NCBI GenBank assembly: GCA_963743425.1
Contig: CAVUPU010000004.1
Coordinates: 372,001-436,000, forward strand
Direction: 5' to 3'
Length of the DNA stretch: 64,000 nt
Origin: JAJVID01 sp963743425
Lineage (GTDB): Bacteria; Acidobacteriota; Blastocatellia; RBC074
In this document: one piece after another, positions 51,236 through 62,262 of the stretch
Numbering within the stretch: position 1 is the stretch's first letter
How the letters are laid out: each line of letters starts with the position of its first letter
Program-made: the position numbers and the translations under genes
Notes under the pieces: model-generated
What the model saw: the letters and a program-made list of their open reading frames with translations, nothing else
Told to the model about the DNA's origin: nothing
The model's database searches: none

Positions 51236-52284
51236 AATCGCTTCACATCCTGCGAACGATCCAGCCTGGCCACCATCACCGCGTCCGGTGTATCGACAAC
51301 CACCAGATCTTCAACGCCCAGCAGCGCGACCTTGCGGCCGGTGGTCGAGAAGACCAGGTTGCGTTTCGCGTCAATGATCGTCGAATCGCCGAGCGAGAGG
51401 TTGCCCCGCTCGTCGCATTCGGCGCGGCGAAGCTCGTACAAAGCCTGCCAGCTTCCCACGTCGCTCCAGCCGAAATCGGCCTTGAAGACGTAGATCGGCT
51501 TCGAGGTCTTCTCCATCACTCCGTAATCAATCGAGACGGATTCGATCCTGTCGTAGACGCGCTCGACCGTCGCGTCGTAATCGGGCGTGTCAATCGCGCG
51601 GTCGATCTCCATCAGTCCCTCGTGAAGCGCGGGCATGCAGGCTTCGATCTCTTGCAGGATGGTTCGCGCTGTGAAAATGAAAACGCCGCTGTTCCACAGA
51701 TAATCGCCGCTCGACAGGTAACCGAGCGCGGTCTGGTAATCGGGCTTTTCGACGAAGCGGCGGACTTTGAAATAGGGTTGTTCTGAAGGCTCTCCGCCCT
51801 CGGCGCCGATGTGAATATAACCGTAGCCGGTTTCGGGCCTGTTCGGCGCGACTCCCATCGTGACAATCGCGCCGTCGCGCGCGACATCGGCGGCGGCGCG
51901 GATTGTTCGCGTGAAGCTATCGACGTCGGCGATGAAATGATCGGCCGGCAACACGACCATCGGCTCGTCCTCTGTGACGCTTCTGGCCGCAACGCGCCTG
52001 GCGTGCAACGCGGCAAGCCCGACGCAAGCGGCGGTGTTTCTGCCACGCGGCTCGACCAGAATTTCAACCGGCTCGCCTGAAAATATCCGCTTTGTCAGAT
52101 CGGCGTGGACGCGCCCGACCACTACGGAGATTCGACCTGGGGGCGCAAAACGTTCGGCGCGCGCAAGCGTCTCTTCGAGCATCGTGCGTTCGCCGGTGAT
52201 CGCCAGAAACTGTTTCGGCAGACGCTCGCGGCTCGCGGGCCAGAATCTGGCGCCTATGCCTCCGGCCATAATTACTGCAAACAT
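51211..52284 (-). CDS. manC: Mannose-1-phosphate guanylyltransferase
   Basis: It makes GDP-mannose from Man-1-P and GTP for surface polysaccharide. The N-terminus MFAVIMAGGIGARFWPASRE with RLPKQF is the nucleotidyltransferase signature. Later blocks are VLPADHFIADVDSFTRTIRA, RPETGYGYIHIGA, KVRRFVEKPDYQTALGYLSS and SVDYGVMEKT-type SIDYGVMEKTSKPIYV. It is the single-domain form of about 357 residues without a phosphomannose-isomerase domain. Its C-terminal residues DQYREQ are encoded by palindromic-repeat copy 3. It may serve the same envelope pathway as the GT39-like transferase. Confidence 0.9.
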   Translation of the reverse strand: MFAVIMAGGIGARFWPASRERLPKQFLAITGERTMLEETLARAERFAPPGRISVVVGRVHADLTKRIFSGEPVEILVEPRGRNTAACVGLAALHARRVAARSVTEDEPMVVLPADHFIADVDSFTRTIRAAADVARDGAIVTMGVAPNRPETGYGYIHIGAEGGEPSEQPYFKVRRFVEKPDYQTALGYLSSGDYLWNSGVFIFTARTILQEIEACMPALHEGLMEIDRAIDTPDYDATVERVYDRIESVSIDYGVMEKTSKPIYVFKADFGWSDVGSWQALYELRRAECDERGNLSLGDSTIIDAKRNLVFSTTGRKVALLGVEDLVVVDTPDAVMVARLDRSQDVKRFADQYREQ

Positions 52285-52367
52285 ACTTTCCTGTCCCTCA
52301 TTTCCCTATCCGATCACGGCTTGGAAAGTTACCACCACCTCGGGCGAAGATGATCTCAAGGCGCGAG

Positions 52368-52473
52368 GCCATTGGGTATTGGCTATTGGAAAATGGTTAT
52401 TGAAAAGCAGGTAAAGAAAGCGTCTTTTCCTGTCATGACAATGACCGATAGCCAATTGACAATACCCAATGGC
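52368..52473. repeat. Heptad hairpin between manC and comM
   Basis: Left arm 52368-52402 and right arm 52439-52473 (35 bp) consist of words CCATTGG, GTATTGG, CTATTGG, AAAATGG, TTATTGA, with the right arm carrying matching inverses. The two outer words pair perfectly and inner ones are staggered. It lies between divergent genes. The rest of the 382-bp spacer (52285-52666) has no recognisable gene. Confidence 0.8.
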
Positions 52474-52666
52474 ATAACTTTACAAGTCGTGACTGATATT
52501 TGTCTGTCTGATCTTCGCAGATGAAGACGCCGAGTATAAATTCCCCGTCTATCTTCGTCCACTTTGGCTTGTAGAGGATTTTCAGTTGTGCGATTCTTTG
52601 CGCGGCTCAGCGCTTGAATTCTCGATAGCGTGGTTTTTCTCGATTCGCAACACGTGGAGGTGTGGA

Positions 52667-54214
52667 GTGCTGTTTAAAACCCTCAGCGCAGCCGTATACG
52701 GCATTGACGCTGAATTGGTCGAGGTCGAAGTCGATCTGACTCCGCGCTCCGGAGATTCGCAGAGCGAGACCTATGTGATCGTCGTGGGGCTGCCCGATCT
52801 GGCCGTGCGCGAAAGCCGCGAGCGAATCCGGGCGGCGATAACCAACTGCGGCTTCTTCTTCCCCGTTCACAAGACGACCATCAACCTGGCGCCCGCCGAC
52901 GTGAAAAAGGAAGGCTCGGCCTTCGACTTGCCGATCGCCGTAGGGATTCTGGGCGCGAACGGAGATTTGCAGCGCGAAAACCTGGACGACGTTCTGTTGA
53001 TCGGCGAGCTGGCGCTGGATGGCCGCGTACGTCCGGTGCGCGGCGCCTTGCCCATAGCCGTGGCTGCGAAGCGCCGAGGGTTGAAGCGCCTGTTGCTGCC
53101 TACGGAGAATGCGCGCGAGGCTGCGGTCGTCAGCGGGGTGGATGTTTATCCGGTCAAAGACCTGCGCGAGGTCGTCACGCTTCTCAATTCCGATCCGCCG
53201 CCCGCTGCAATGCGGATCGATCTGGAAGAGACGTTCAGCGCGGCCAATCAATATCCGGTCGATTTCCGCGAGGTGCGCGGTCAGATGAGCGCCAAACGGG
53301 CCATCGAGATCGCCACCGCCGGCGGCCACAACATCCTGATGATCGGCCCGCCCGGTTCGGGCAAGACGATGCTCGCCAAACGCATCCCCTCGATCCTGCC
53401 GCCGATCACGTTCGAGGAGGCGCTGGAGACGACCAAGATTCACAGCGTGGCGGGCTTCACCGACGCGCGCGGATTGCTCACCACCCGCCCTTTCCGCTCG
53501 CCCCACCACACGATCAGCGACGCCGGTTTGATCGGGGGAGGCGCGATTCCGAGACCGGGCGAGGTCAGCCTGGCGCATCACGGCTTGCTCTTCCTCGACG
53601 AGCTTCCCGAATTCGAGCGGAACGTGCTGGAGGTGTTGCGCCAGCCGCTCGAAGATCAGAAGGTCACGATCAGCCGCGCCGCGATGTCGTTGACCTTCCC
53701 CGCCAGCTTCATGCTCATCGCGGCGATGAACCCCTGCCCCTGCGGTTATTTCAACGACCCGACGCGCCATTGCAAATGCAATCCGCCGCAGATTCAACGC
53801 TACATTTCAAAAATCTCCGGCCCGTTGCTCGACCGCATCGACATCCACATTGACGTGCCCGCCGTGAAAGTCAGCGAACTGTCGGCCCAGGAGGCGGCTG
53901 AAGGCTCAGCCGAAATCCGCGAGAGGGTCAGTCGCGCCCGCAGGCTTCAACAGGAGCGATTCGCGGGCGAGCCTGTCTATTGCAACGCGCAGATGACGCC
54001 GCGATTGATAAGAAAACATTGCCAGCTCGGCGCGGGGCCGCAGACGCTGCTCGAACGCGCGATCACCAAATGGGGGTTGTCGGCGCGAGCCTACGACCGG
54101 ATCCTCAAAGTCAGCCGGACAATCGCCGACCTGGCGGGAAGAGCGGAGATCACTGAGCCGCACATCTCCGAAGCGGTGCAATACCGCACTCTGGATCGCA
54201 ACTTCTGGACCTGA
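52667..54214 (+). CDS. ComM/YifB-type magnesium-chelatase-like AAA ATPase
   Basis: ComM-family helicase-like ATPases act in natural transformation and DNA branch migration. The N-terminal Lon-like domain starts FKTLSAAVYGIDAELVEVEV and includes NLAPADVKKEGSAFDLPIAV. The AAA+ part has GPPGSGKTMLAKRIPSILPP (Walker A), LFLDELPEFERNVLEVLRQP (Walker B) and MNPCPCGYFNDPTRHCKCNP. The C-terminal domain ends RTIADLAGRAEITEPHISEA. About 515 residues, normal. I used GTG 52667; an earlier start at 52586 has no matching homology. Confidence 0.92.
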   Translation: MLFKTLSAAVYGIDAELVEVEVDLTPRSGDSQSETYVIVVGLPDLAVRESRERIRAAITNCGFFFPVHKTTINLAPADVKKEGSAFDLPIAVGILGANGDLQRENLDDVLLIGELALDGRVRPVRGALPIAVAAKRRGLKRLLLPTENAREAAVVSGVDVYPVKDLREVVTLLNSDPPPAAMRIDLEETFSAANQYPVDFREVRGQMSAKRAIEIATAGGHNILMIGPPGSGKTMLAKRIPSILPPITFEEALETTKIHSVAGFTDARGLLTTRPFRSPHHTISDAGLIGGGAIPRPGEVSLAHHGLLFLDELPEFERNVLEVLRQPLEDQKVTISRAAMSLTFPASFMLIAAMNPCPCGYFNDPTRHCKCNPPQIQRYISKISGPLLDRIDIHIDVPAVKVSELSAQEAAEGSAEIRERVSRARRLQQERFAGEPVYCNAQMTPRLIRKHCQLGAGPQTLLERAITKWGLSARAYDRILKVSRTIADLAGRAEITEPHISEAVQYRTLDRNFWT

Positions 54215-54274
54215 AGATGTGAGTTTAAATGGGCGCCATGCTATGATCGGAGCGTTCGCAAACCCCGGAGTGAA

Positions 54275-55783
54275 ATGGAAATGTCGTCGACGCTCAAAGC
54301 AGGCCTGATCTCAGTTGGCATCTGTCTGGCCGTTTCATCCGCATCAGCGCAGCAGCCAGGACGCCGCGGCAAACCGCCCGCAAAAGCCGCCGGGGTCGAA
54401 GCCAAAGACACGCGCGAACAGGCCGCCGAGTTGTTCGAAGCGGGTCAGAATGCGCATCAGAAAGGCGAACTGGAGAAGGCCGTCGGACTTTATGGCGAGG
54501 CTCTCGAACGCGATCCGTCCCTGTGGCAGGCGGAGTTTCAACGCGCCGCCGCTTACTTCACGCTGAACCGGCTGGATGAGGCGAAAGCCTCGATGCTCGG
54601 GGCGCTCAAGCAATTGTCCGAATTCGCCGACGCCCCCGAAGCGCGCGGGCCGTCGTCCCGCGCGCAAATCCTGCTCGGCGAGATCGCTCTCGCCGGGAAC
54701 AATCCTGTCGAAGCCGAAAAATCATTCCGCCGCGCGCTCGAACTGAACCCGCAAGCCGCCCGCGCCCGCGCATGGCTGGCCGAAATCCTGTTGGGCGGCG
54801 GAAAGTACGCCGAGGCGATCGCCGAAGCGAAGGCCGCGATTGAAGCTGGCGATGATCGCGCGGCTGTCTATGCGCTGCTCGGCGAGGCGCAGACGCTCAG
54901 CGGGAGTTATGAAGAAGCGATGGCCAGTCTCAACGAGGCGCTCAAACGCGAACCGAAGAACGCAATCGCGCTCCGTCGCCGGGCCGAAATCTACCTGGCG
55001 CGCAACGACCTGAAAGCCGCAATCGAAGACCTGCGCGCCTCCGTCGAAATCGAGCCGACCGCTGCAAGCCGTCTTCGATTGGCAGGCGCGCTCGCAGCGG
55101 CGAAGCGATATGACGAAGCCGTCTCGCTCTACCAGCGGATTCTGCAGGACGAGCCCTCGAACAACGAGGCGCGAACGGCTCTGGCCGTCGTGATGATCGA
55201 ATCGGGCAAGGGCGCCGAAGCCGTCGCGCAATTGGAATCGCTGATCAAGGCCGAGCCGAATCGCGCCGATTTGCGCGCGCAACTGGCCGAGCTTTATTTG
55301 CCGTCCCAGCCGGAGAAGGCTCTGGAGCAATACATGGCAGCGGCGAAGATCGAGCCGGCGCAGACCGCGCATCAGATCGGCGTGGCCGCCTCGCTCGTCA
55401 AGCTCAGGCGATTTCAGGAGGCCATCGGCGCATCGCGCCAGGCGCTCGCTCAGAACCCGAAAGAAGACGTGGCCAATTTCGCGCGCACGAACCTGGCTAC
55501 GGCTCTGTTCGAGCTTGACGATTTCCAGAACGCCGCGAGTGAATACATCCGGATACTCGATCATCAACGCAAACGCGGCGATCGAAAACGTACCGCGATA
55601 ACGCTATACTTTCTCGGCATCTGTTTCGACAAACTCGGCGATTACGAACAGGCGTTGAAGGCTTACGAGCAATTCATGGCCCTCGCCTCCGCCGACAACC
55701 AACTCGAGATAGACAAAGTGAATTTGCGGTTGCCCACTCTTCGGAGGCAGATCAAAGAAGGCAAAGGCAGACGCAAAAGATAA
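54275..55783 (+). CDS. Secreted TPR-repeat protein
   Basis: This 502-residue protein has a signal peptide (LISVGICLAVSSASA, near residue 25) and about 10 tetratricopeptide repeats from residue 45 (QAAELFEAGQNAHQKGELEK, then EALERDPSLWQAEFQRAAAY). Repeat spacing is 34 residues. TPR domains mediate protein binding, and the partner is unknown. A GAGTGAAATGG context precedes the ATG. It is followed 31 bp on by a small secreted gene. Confidence 0.85.
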   Translation: MEMSSTLKAGLISVGICLAVSSASAQQPGRRGKPPAKAAGVEAKDTREQAAELFEAGQNAHQKGELEKAVGLYGEALERDPSLWQAEFQRAAAYFTLNRLDEAKASMLGALKQLSEFADAPEARGPSSRAQILLGEIALAGNNPVEAEKSFRRALELNPQAARARAWLAEILLGGGKYAEAIAEAKAAIEAGDDRAAVYALLGEAQTLSGSYEEAMASLNEALKREPKNAIALRRRAEIYLARNDLKAAIEDLRASVEIEPTAASRLRLAGALAAAKRYDEAVSLYQRILQDEPSNNEARTALAVVMIESGKGAEAVAQLESLIKAEPNRADLRAQLAELYLPSQPEKALEQYMAAAKIEPAQTAHQIGVAASLVKLRRFQEAIGASRQALAQNPKEDVANFARTNLATALFELDDFQNAASEYIRILDHQRKRGDRKRTAITLYFLGICFDKLGDYEQALKAYEQFMALASADNQLEIDKVNLRLPTLRRQIKEGKGRRKR

Positions 55784-55814
55784 CGCTTCTCCATCCTTGC
55801 GAGGTTTCAAACTT

Positions 55815-56339
55815 ATGCTGTCAGCCGGATTTCAGCGGTCGATCTTCCGCGCGTTGTGTTTGGCGCTCGTCTCTTCGATCGTCCTCTTCATCTCCGCTCA
55901 GGCGCAGACGCAAAAGCGCGATCACCTGACCGAGGAGGAGGTCGATCTGATAAGGTTATATCAGGAGATCGACAAGCGCATCGAGATCTTCATCAAAGCC
56001 GCCGAGCGCCGCCTTCTCGTGCTCGCCGATCCGAACGCCACACAGAAGAAGAAAGAAGAAGAGACCTGGGGGCCGCTGCCGAAGGGAACCAGGCTGGAGC
56101 TGCTGCAGGATTACAAACAAATCCTCGAAGAGGCCGAAGAGAAGTTGGACGACTGGCACAATCGAGGCGGAAATGACAAATTGCTGCCGAAAGCCCTCAA
56201 TAAATTCAAGGAGGCCGCCACCCGCCACATACCGCAACTGCGCGCGTTGGCGCCGCAGTTGACGGACAAACGCGAACAGCGCGCGTTGGCTGAAGCGATC
56301 GAAGAGGCTGAGATTGTGACCCAGGCTTCGACGAATTGA
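55815..56339 (+). CDS. Secreted helical protein of unknown function
   Basis: This 174-residue protein has a signal peptide (FRALCLALVSSIVLFISAQA) and a charged helical mature part (TEEEVDLIRLYQEIDKRIEI), rich in E, K, L and A. No Cys or motif. ATG 55815 is chosen; a TTG-started frame reaches 55797. It follows the TPR gene and precedes the frameshifted gene with only 3 bp between, so may form a unit with both. Confidence 0.65.
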   Translation: MLSAGFQRSIFRALCLALVSSIVLFISAQAQTQKRDHLTEEEVDLIRLYQEIDKRIEIFIKAAERRLLVLADPNATQKKKEEETWGPLPKGTRLELLQDYKQILEEAEEKLDDWHNRGGNDKLLPKALNKFKEAATRHIPQLRALAPQLTDKREQRALAEAIEEAEIVTQASTN

Positions 56340-56342
56340 ATA

Positions 56343-57168
56343 ATGACAACGCATGGAAAGAAAGCCGCTCGTTCCGGCAAGAGACAACCAAAAGCTGGCA
56401 ATCTGAATGAACAACTGAGGTCTCTTCCCTCCAACCAACTGATTGAGATCGTCGAAAAGTTCCTGGCCCTGATCGGTGAGAAACAGCGACTTGAATTTCT
56501 GAATCTCTTGCCTTCGGTCGAATCTCACGACCTCGAAATTCATCTCCCCTATCACAGCGATGAAGATTTCCTGGCTGAGATCGAAGACTTCTTTGATCGT
56601 GTTCGCAGCGAAGAGTTCGTTGAATATGGCGTGGGGTACGATCCGGAAGAAGGCGCGCATCGCGGGTACGGCGACGAATCCTGGATCGAGGAGATGGATG
56701 GATTGTTTGAGACCGCGGAGCTTTACTTCCTCGCGCGCCGCTACAAAACCGCCAAGGAAGCTTATCAGTCGCTATTCGAGTGTTTAGAGATTCAATCCCG
56801 CGAAGGCGGCTTCTATTTCACCACTTCTAATCCTCAAGCGGCATTGAAGACCGATTTGATCAAGGCTCGCCAGCATTATTTCGACGCGCTACGGCGCCGA
56901 ACTCTTTCAGAAGCCTTTGCCCGAAGCCGACCGGCAGCGTCAGATTGATTGGGTGGTTCAGATGGTGGCGCAGCGGATCGATCAGATTGTGGGCGGCAAG
57001 ATGCGAGACGCTTACGCGGACGCGGCGCATGACGTGAAGTTCATTGTTGAGTTGTATCGTTTGGGAGGGCAAAACGGCAAGGCGCAGAGATTCATCGCCG
57101 ATCTTCTCACAAAATACCATTATCATCGAAACTTCCGAGCCGAGTTGAAGAAGCTCGGTTTAGTTTGA
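56343..57168 (+). pseudogene. Helical protein related to the SWIM-protein C-terminal region, frameshifted
   Basis: The first 180 residues (KPLPxx not included) are helical and acidic, with QLIEIVEKFLALIGEKQRLE and IEEMDGLFETAELYFLARRY. At about 56890 one extra base (or two missing) shifts the frame. The rest continues ELFQKPLPEADRQRQIDWVV, then MRDAYADAAHDVKFIVELYR and LTKYHYHRNFRAELKKLGLV, and ends at 57166-57168. The C-terminal pattern (Y..AA.......L..L...  I..L..KY..R..F...L..LG) resembles the end of the SWIM protein encoded in the opposite direction 7 bp away. Repaired length about 275. Confidence 0.6.
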
Positions 57169-57175
57169 CGCTCGT

Positions 57176-58978
57176 TCATAGCCCGTTCAACCTGGCCATC
57201 AGCGCGGGCCGCCGCTTGTATTGCTCCTTGAGCTCCGACAGGTATTTCCGCCAATCGTCGTATCGCCCCAATTGCGCGTAAGCGGCTTTGGCGCGGCGCA
57301 GCCAGTTGGCGGCATGCGAGTAATACTTGCTCTGCGTCTTTGCGATCAACTCGTCCGCCTGCTTGACGCTCGCGCGGATCACCCATTCGGGGCGATGGTC
57401 AATCAAGGCGTCCGCCACAGTGGCGACGAGGCGATAGTCGTGTGTCCGCTTATCCGCCACCTTGGTCGCGGCGTCCCACTCCTGTTCCTCGATCAACACT
57501 TCGGCCAGCGCCTGCTGGTTGTATCCCTTCTCCAGCGACGCCATCAACTCCGGCTTCAACCTCTTCCAGCGAGAGCCGGCCAGCCGCTTGATCGTCTTCC
57601 ACACGGCGAGCGATGGCAAATCGTGAAAAGCCGCCTGCCACGCTTCCAGCGCCTGAGCCGTTCGCCCCTGCGCCTCCTCGACGGGGCCGAGCCACACGCC
57701 GAGCGAAGCCTTGCTCCCGCCAAGCTTCAAACCGCGCTCGCCGATTTTGAGCGATTCGGCGGGATGCCGGGACTCGCGCAAAGCTTGCGCCAACTTCAAA
57801 GCGTCGTCAGCCTTAGCCAGATGTTTGAGCGCATACTTCACGGCTTCTACCACACGCTTAAGCAAAACGAGCTTCAGCGCATAACGCAGATGCTCGCCCG
57901 AATTCAGACATAGCGACAGATATTCGTCAGTCCGCCCCTGCCGCTCCAACACATTCAGCTTCGCATCCGTCAGGATTTGCGAGAGAGGTTTGGGCCGGCG
58001 CCATTTGTCTTCATCGTCTTCCTCCACGCGCTGACCCTGCGCTTCACGCGGCAGTTCGCCCCAGCCATATTGAGCAGCGGCAATGGCGACCTCCAACCCA
58101 TCCACACCGTAGTTGCTCAGCTTGTCGTGTATCTCACTGATATCGCTGAGTATGTCTTCGCGCTGATCTTCATCGAGATCGAGACTCAGAACCACCTCGG
58201 CCAGCGTCTTGCCCAGGTCGTTAAGGTAGCCGCCCAATTCGCCGTTCGAATCGTCAATGTAATCGAACCCGTCGTGGCTCTCTTCGAGCAGCGTCATCAA
58301 AATCCGAAACGCAGTCTCGGCGTCGCCCGCATCGAGAAATTCCATCGCCGTCTTCTCGACGTCGCGCAATTCATCGGTCAATCCGCCGACGTGCCAGTAA
58401 GCTTCTGACATTCGCATGTGATCGAGGCTGTGCATAATGCCGCGCACGCGCCGCCAGTAGACTTCGGTATCGATCTTCTTCTTCCGCTTCGGCGCCGCGG
58501 CTTTGCGAGGACGGGAAGCGGCAGGCTCGGGGAGCGCCGCTTCCAACCAATCGCTCAGATCGGGAACTTCGTCAAGCAGTTCCATCAGCAGCGCGAGCAA
58601 CTGTTCGCGGCTCAAGTTGGAGAGCCTCTTCGCCACGTCTTCGCGGACGACGAATTGCTCCGGCTTGTGCGCGTTGGTCAATAACAGCGCGACGATATGT
58701 TTGCAGTGCCCGCCGAAATCATATTCGCAGTTGCAAGAAGCCGCGCGAACGCCGCCAGCATCGAGTTCGGCGCGAACCTTGTAAAAAGGCGACTGCATCC
58801 CTTCGCAATGGCCCGTCAGAACATTGCCCTGAATCGCCGCGTCCGAGATCGCGCCGCTGCGGTAAAGCTCCTGGCCGCGCGCGAAGCTCTTTTCGTTCGC
58901 GCCCGCGCGGATGATGGCGTCGGTGAGCTTGGTTGCTTCTGCTTCAACAGGTCGTTGGGAATATCGCCTCTCAATCAT
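57176..58978 (-). CDS. SWIM zinc-finger protein
   Basis: This 600-residue protein has an N-terminal SWIM zinc motif CNCEYDFGGHCKHIVALLL (CxC...CxH, about residues 82-101), preceded by GHCEGMQSPFYKVRAELDA. A basic linker (PRKAAAPKRKKKID) leads to a long helical solenoid with TPR-like pairs (LNVLERQGRTDEYLSLCLNS). The C-terminus is FNYY-type YYSHAANWLRRAKAAYAQLG. SWIM domains bind DNA or protein. It starts 3 bp after the PD-(D/E)XK-like gene stop, so it is the third gene of that operon. ATG 58978 used; a TTG one codon earlier is less likely. Confidence 0.85.
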   Translation of the reverse strand: MIERRYSQRPVEAEATKLTDAIIRAGANEKSFARGQELYRSGAISDAAIQGNVLTGHCEGMQSPFYKVRAELDAGGVRAASCNCEYDFGGHCKHIVALLLTNAHKPEQFVVREDVAKRLSNLSREQLLALLMELLDEVPDLSDWLEAALPEPAASRPRKAAAPKRKKKIDTEVYWRRVRGIMHSLDHMRMSEAYWHVGGLTDELRDVEKTAMEFLDAGDAETAFRILMTLLEESHDGFDYIDDSNGELGGYLNDLGKTLAEVVLSLDLDEDQREDILSDISEIHDKLSNYGVDGLEVAIAAAQYGWGELPREAQGQRVEEDDEDKWRRPKPLSQILTDAKLNVLERQGRTDEYLSLCLNSGEHLRYALKLVLLKRVVEAVKYALKHLAKADDALKLAQALRESRHPAESLKIGERGLKLGGSKASLGVWLGPVEEAQGRTAQALEAWQAAFHDLPSLAVWKTIKRLAGSRWKRLKPELMASLEKGYNQQALAEVLIEEQEWDAATKVADKRTHDYRLVATVADALIDHRPEWVIRASVKQADELIAKTQSKYYSHAANWLRRAKAAYAQLGRYDDWRKYLSELKEQYKRRPALMARLNGL

Positions 58979-58981
58979 CAA

Positions 58982-60080
58982 TCACTCATCTTCTTCGTCA
59001 AACAGGCTGCGCTGAGGAATTGGATTATTCCAGTCTTTGTGTTCGCCTTTACGCAGTCCTTCAATTACTTTGTTGTAGGTTTTCTGATCGGGGATTTCAA
59101 ACTTCCAGCCTTTTTCTGGAAATTCAAGCGAAGTCAGTTTCAGATCAGCGACCGCTTTAGTGAGGCTCTTTTTGAGCAGTTCCTTTGCGCGCTTTTGCAG
59201 ACGTTTGCGAACAACTTTATCACGCCACTGGCTGTAGAGGTTATATGTAGCCGCGCCAAGCAGTGTTTCAACGTCAAGCTTGATTTCACACGGAGGCTTC
59301 CGAGGGCCTATTTGTGAAACTGCCGCAGCCAAAATCCGATTGGCAAAAGCTTGATGGCTGTATTCGTCATCTTCAGACTGGTTATCAGGCATCCATGGGA
59401 GATAATAAAGCGGGCGTGGGTCGGTTCGGTTATCAACTAGCTCCTGAACCGTGATGCGCCTTTTTTTTCCTAATTGGTTGTCTATCGCGCTAGGCAGTTC
59501 TGCATGCTGATAGTTTCCCCGCAGCGTAATGGCATTACCTTCAACACTCAATCCAAGTAAACCAAACGGGATGGTTCGATACCCCTTCTTCTTCAACTCG
59601 CCAGAAAGATTTGAAAGCCCCTCAGCCTGCGCGGTCTTTGGTTCGTGCTGCGCCAGATAAATGACGTGAGATAAGTTGACGCCGCGTGGTTGCAGAGCCA
59701 AAGCCGAAGCGAGAAAGGGTGGAACCAATAAAAGAAGTGATCGAGCTTGTTTGATCTGACTGTCTCCTCCGCCGGGCTGATGCTGACTTCCGAACATCTT
59801 GCTTTTACATTCAAGCGGAAGGTAATCGTTCGCCGGTGAACAAATCAACAGGTCAGGGTTGACCGGGTTGCTGTGAGCAAAGCCATCATTTTGCAGACTT
59901 TCAACCAGTTCGATTGGCAATAACAGTTCTGGTTCAATCTGGAAAAGCCTGTAACCTGCCTTTTGCAGCACTGGCTCAATGACTGATCCGGTAGAGGGTT
60001 GAAGCATCCAAATCAATAGATTAACTTGATAAAGCGGGTTGGCGATTAGTTTGGCAGGCGGCAGTGGGGAGAACGACTTT

Positions 60081-60091
<11 letters not shown>
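58982..60091 (-). CDS. PD-(D/E)XK-like protein of unknown function
   Basis: This 369-residue protein contains NPDLLICSPANDYLPLECKS: Pro79-Asp80, then Glu94-Cys-Lys96, matching the D...ExK nuclease pattern. GSVIEPVLQKAGY supplies the upstream Glu39 helix, and QIKQAR follows the core. No separate DNA-binding domain was recognised, and the C-terminal third is charged (RKRLQKRAKELLKKSLTKAV). It overlaps the upstream acidic-protein gene by 11 bp and precedes the SWIM gene. Nuclease activity is a prediction only. Confidence 0.65.
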
Positions 60092-61409
<1,318 letters not shown>

Positions 61410-61510
61410 TATGTTCTCTCTTCTGATAATAGGGTCTCGGTTTAAGTGAGCAAATCCTCGAACGCAATCTCTGACATAGTCGAAATCCTCCTTTGCGAAA
61501 TTCCTGTCAA
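61410..61510 (-). pseudogene. 5' remnant of a DUF5678 gene copy with its promoter
   Basis: The minus-strand sequence TATACTGAGACTG through AAAGGAGGATTTCGACT and ATG, giving MSEIAFEDLLT before stopping, copies the leader and first codons of the intact DUF5678 gene at 62652-63005 (MSEITFEDLLT). The copy ends after 11 codons and is followed directly by the three-gene cassette. It is the site where the cassette joined the older locus. Confidence 0.75.
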
Positions 61511-61530
61511 AGACAGTCTCAGTATACACC

Positions 61531-61742
61531 TGATTTTCGGATGCCGCGTAGCGATTATCTTTACACACTCATCAATCGCCGCGGCAAGAACGTGACGGTC
61601 GTTGGGATCTGGCAGGTTCATCGTGGATCTCGTTCGTCCAGCGCAGGCGAAACAGCCCAGCCTCGCCAAGCGGGAGGATCAGATCGGCCATCAGGATCGA
61701 GTAGAAGACATTGGCGTCGCAAAGAACCAAGGGGTCGGGCAT
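61531..61742 (-). pseudogene. PIN-domain toxin remnant with internal deletion
   Basis: The N-terminal part is MPDPLVLCDANVFYSILMAD, with the first PIN Asp, followed by LRWTNEIHDE. A deletion removes the middle, and out of frame the C-terminal part LPDPNDRHVLAAAIDECVKI, with ATRHPKI, follows. It begins 10 bp after the HTH-gene stop, in the usual antitoxin-toxin order. It has lost most active-site residues. Confidence 0.7.
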
Positions 61743-61751
61743 TCGGCCTCT

Positions 61752-61973
61752 CTATTCATAGATGCCCATTTCGTCAGCTTCATCGCGCAACAGCTTCAGC
61801 GCCGCCTGAGCGCGTTCTTTCTGTTTGCTCTGATAGGCCAACACATCGGCGACGGCTATTCGCCTGTGGGAGCCATAGTGAAACGGAATTTCTCCGTTGT
61901 CCAGTTTTTTGAGCAATGTTGGTATGGAGATGCGCAACATCTCCGCCGCCTTTTTGGGCGAAACCTCGGCCAT
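61752..61973 (-). CDS. Excisionase-type HTH antitoxin-like protein
   Basis: This 73-residue MerR/excisionase-type HTH protein is MAEVSPKKAAEMLRISIPTL followed by LLKKLDNGEIPFHYGSHRRI, with a C-terminal helix. Strong GGAGGG lies 6 bp before ATG 61973; upstream starts are less likely. It pairs with the truncated PIN gene as an antitoxin would. Confidence 0.8.
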   Translation of the reverse strand: MAEVSPKKAAEMLRISIPTLLKKLDNGEIPFHYGSHRRIAVADVLAYQSKQKERAQAALKLLRDEADEMGIYE

Positions 61974-62007
61974 AACCATCCCTCCGAATAGGCTGAGCAG
62001 TCCAAAA

Positions 62008-62262
62008 TTAAGCCAGTAAGAACTCCGGATGCTTCTTCGCAATCGTCAGCAGCTTCAGCGCCGCATCGCTAGGCTGGCGCATCCCCTGTTCCCAGGCCTG
62101 AACCGTCTTCGCGCTAACATTCAATACGCTGGCGAAGACTGCCTGGGAAAGGTTGAGTTGCTGACGCAGCTTCACGATTTCCTGTATCTGCGCCGCTTCG
62201 GGCAAATTTACGAGCAGCTTTATCAACGCGCCTATTCGCGCATCACGGATCGTATGCGGCAA
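62008..62262 (-). CDS. XRE-family HTH protein
   Basis: 84 residues with IQEIVKLRQQLNLSQAVFAS as the first HTH helices and VLNVSAKTVQAWEQGMRQPS as the recognition part, resembling HigA/NadS-type antitoxins. It overlaps the end of the retropepsin-like gene by 20 bp. Part of its sequence recurs in a relic at 63070-63273. Confidence 0.85.
   Translation of the reverse strand: MPHTIRDARIGALIKLLVNLPEAAQIQEIVKLRQQLNLSQAVFASVLNVSAKTVQAWEQGMRQPSDAALKLLTIAKKHPEFLLA

Noticed and set aside
52607..53797. A long minus-strand frame opposite the ComM/YifB gene
   Set aside because: Antisense shadow of a clear AAA+ ATPase; no start signal or recognisable domain.
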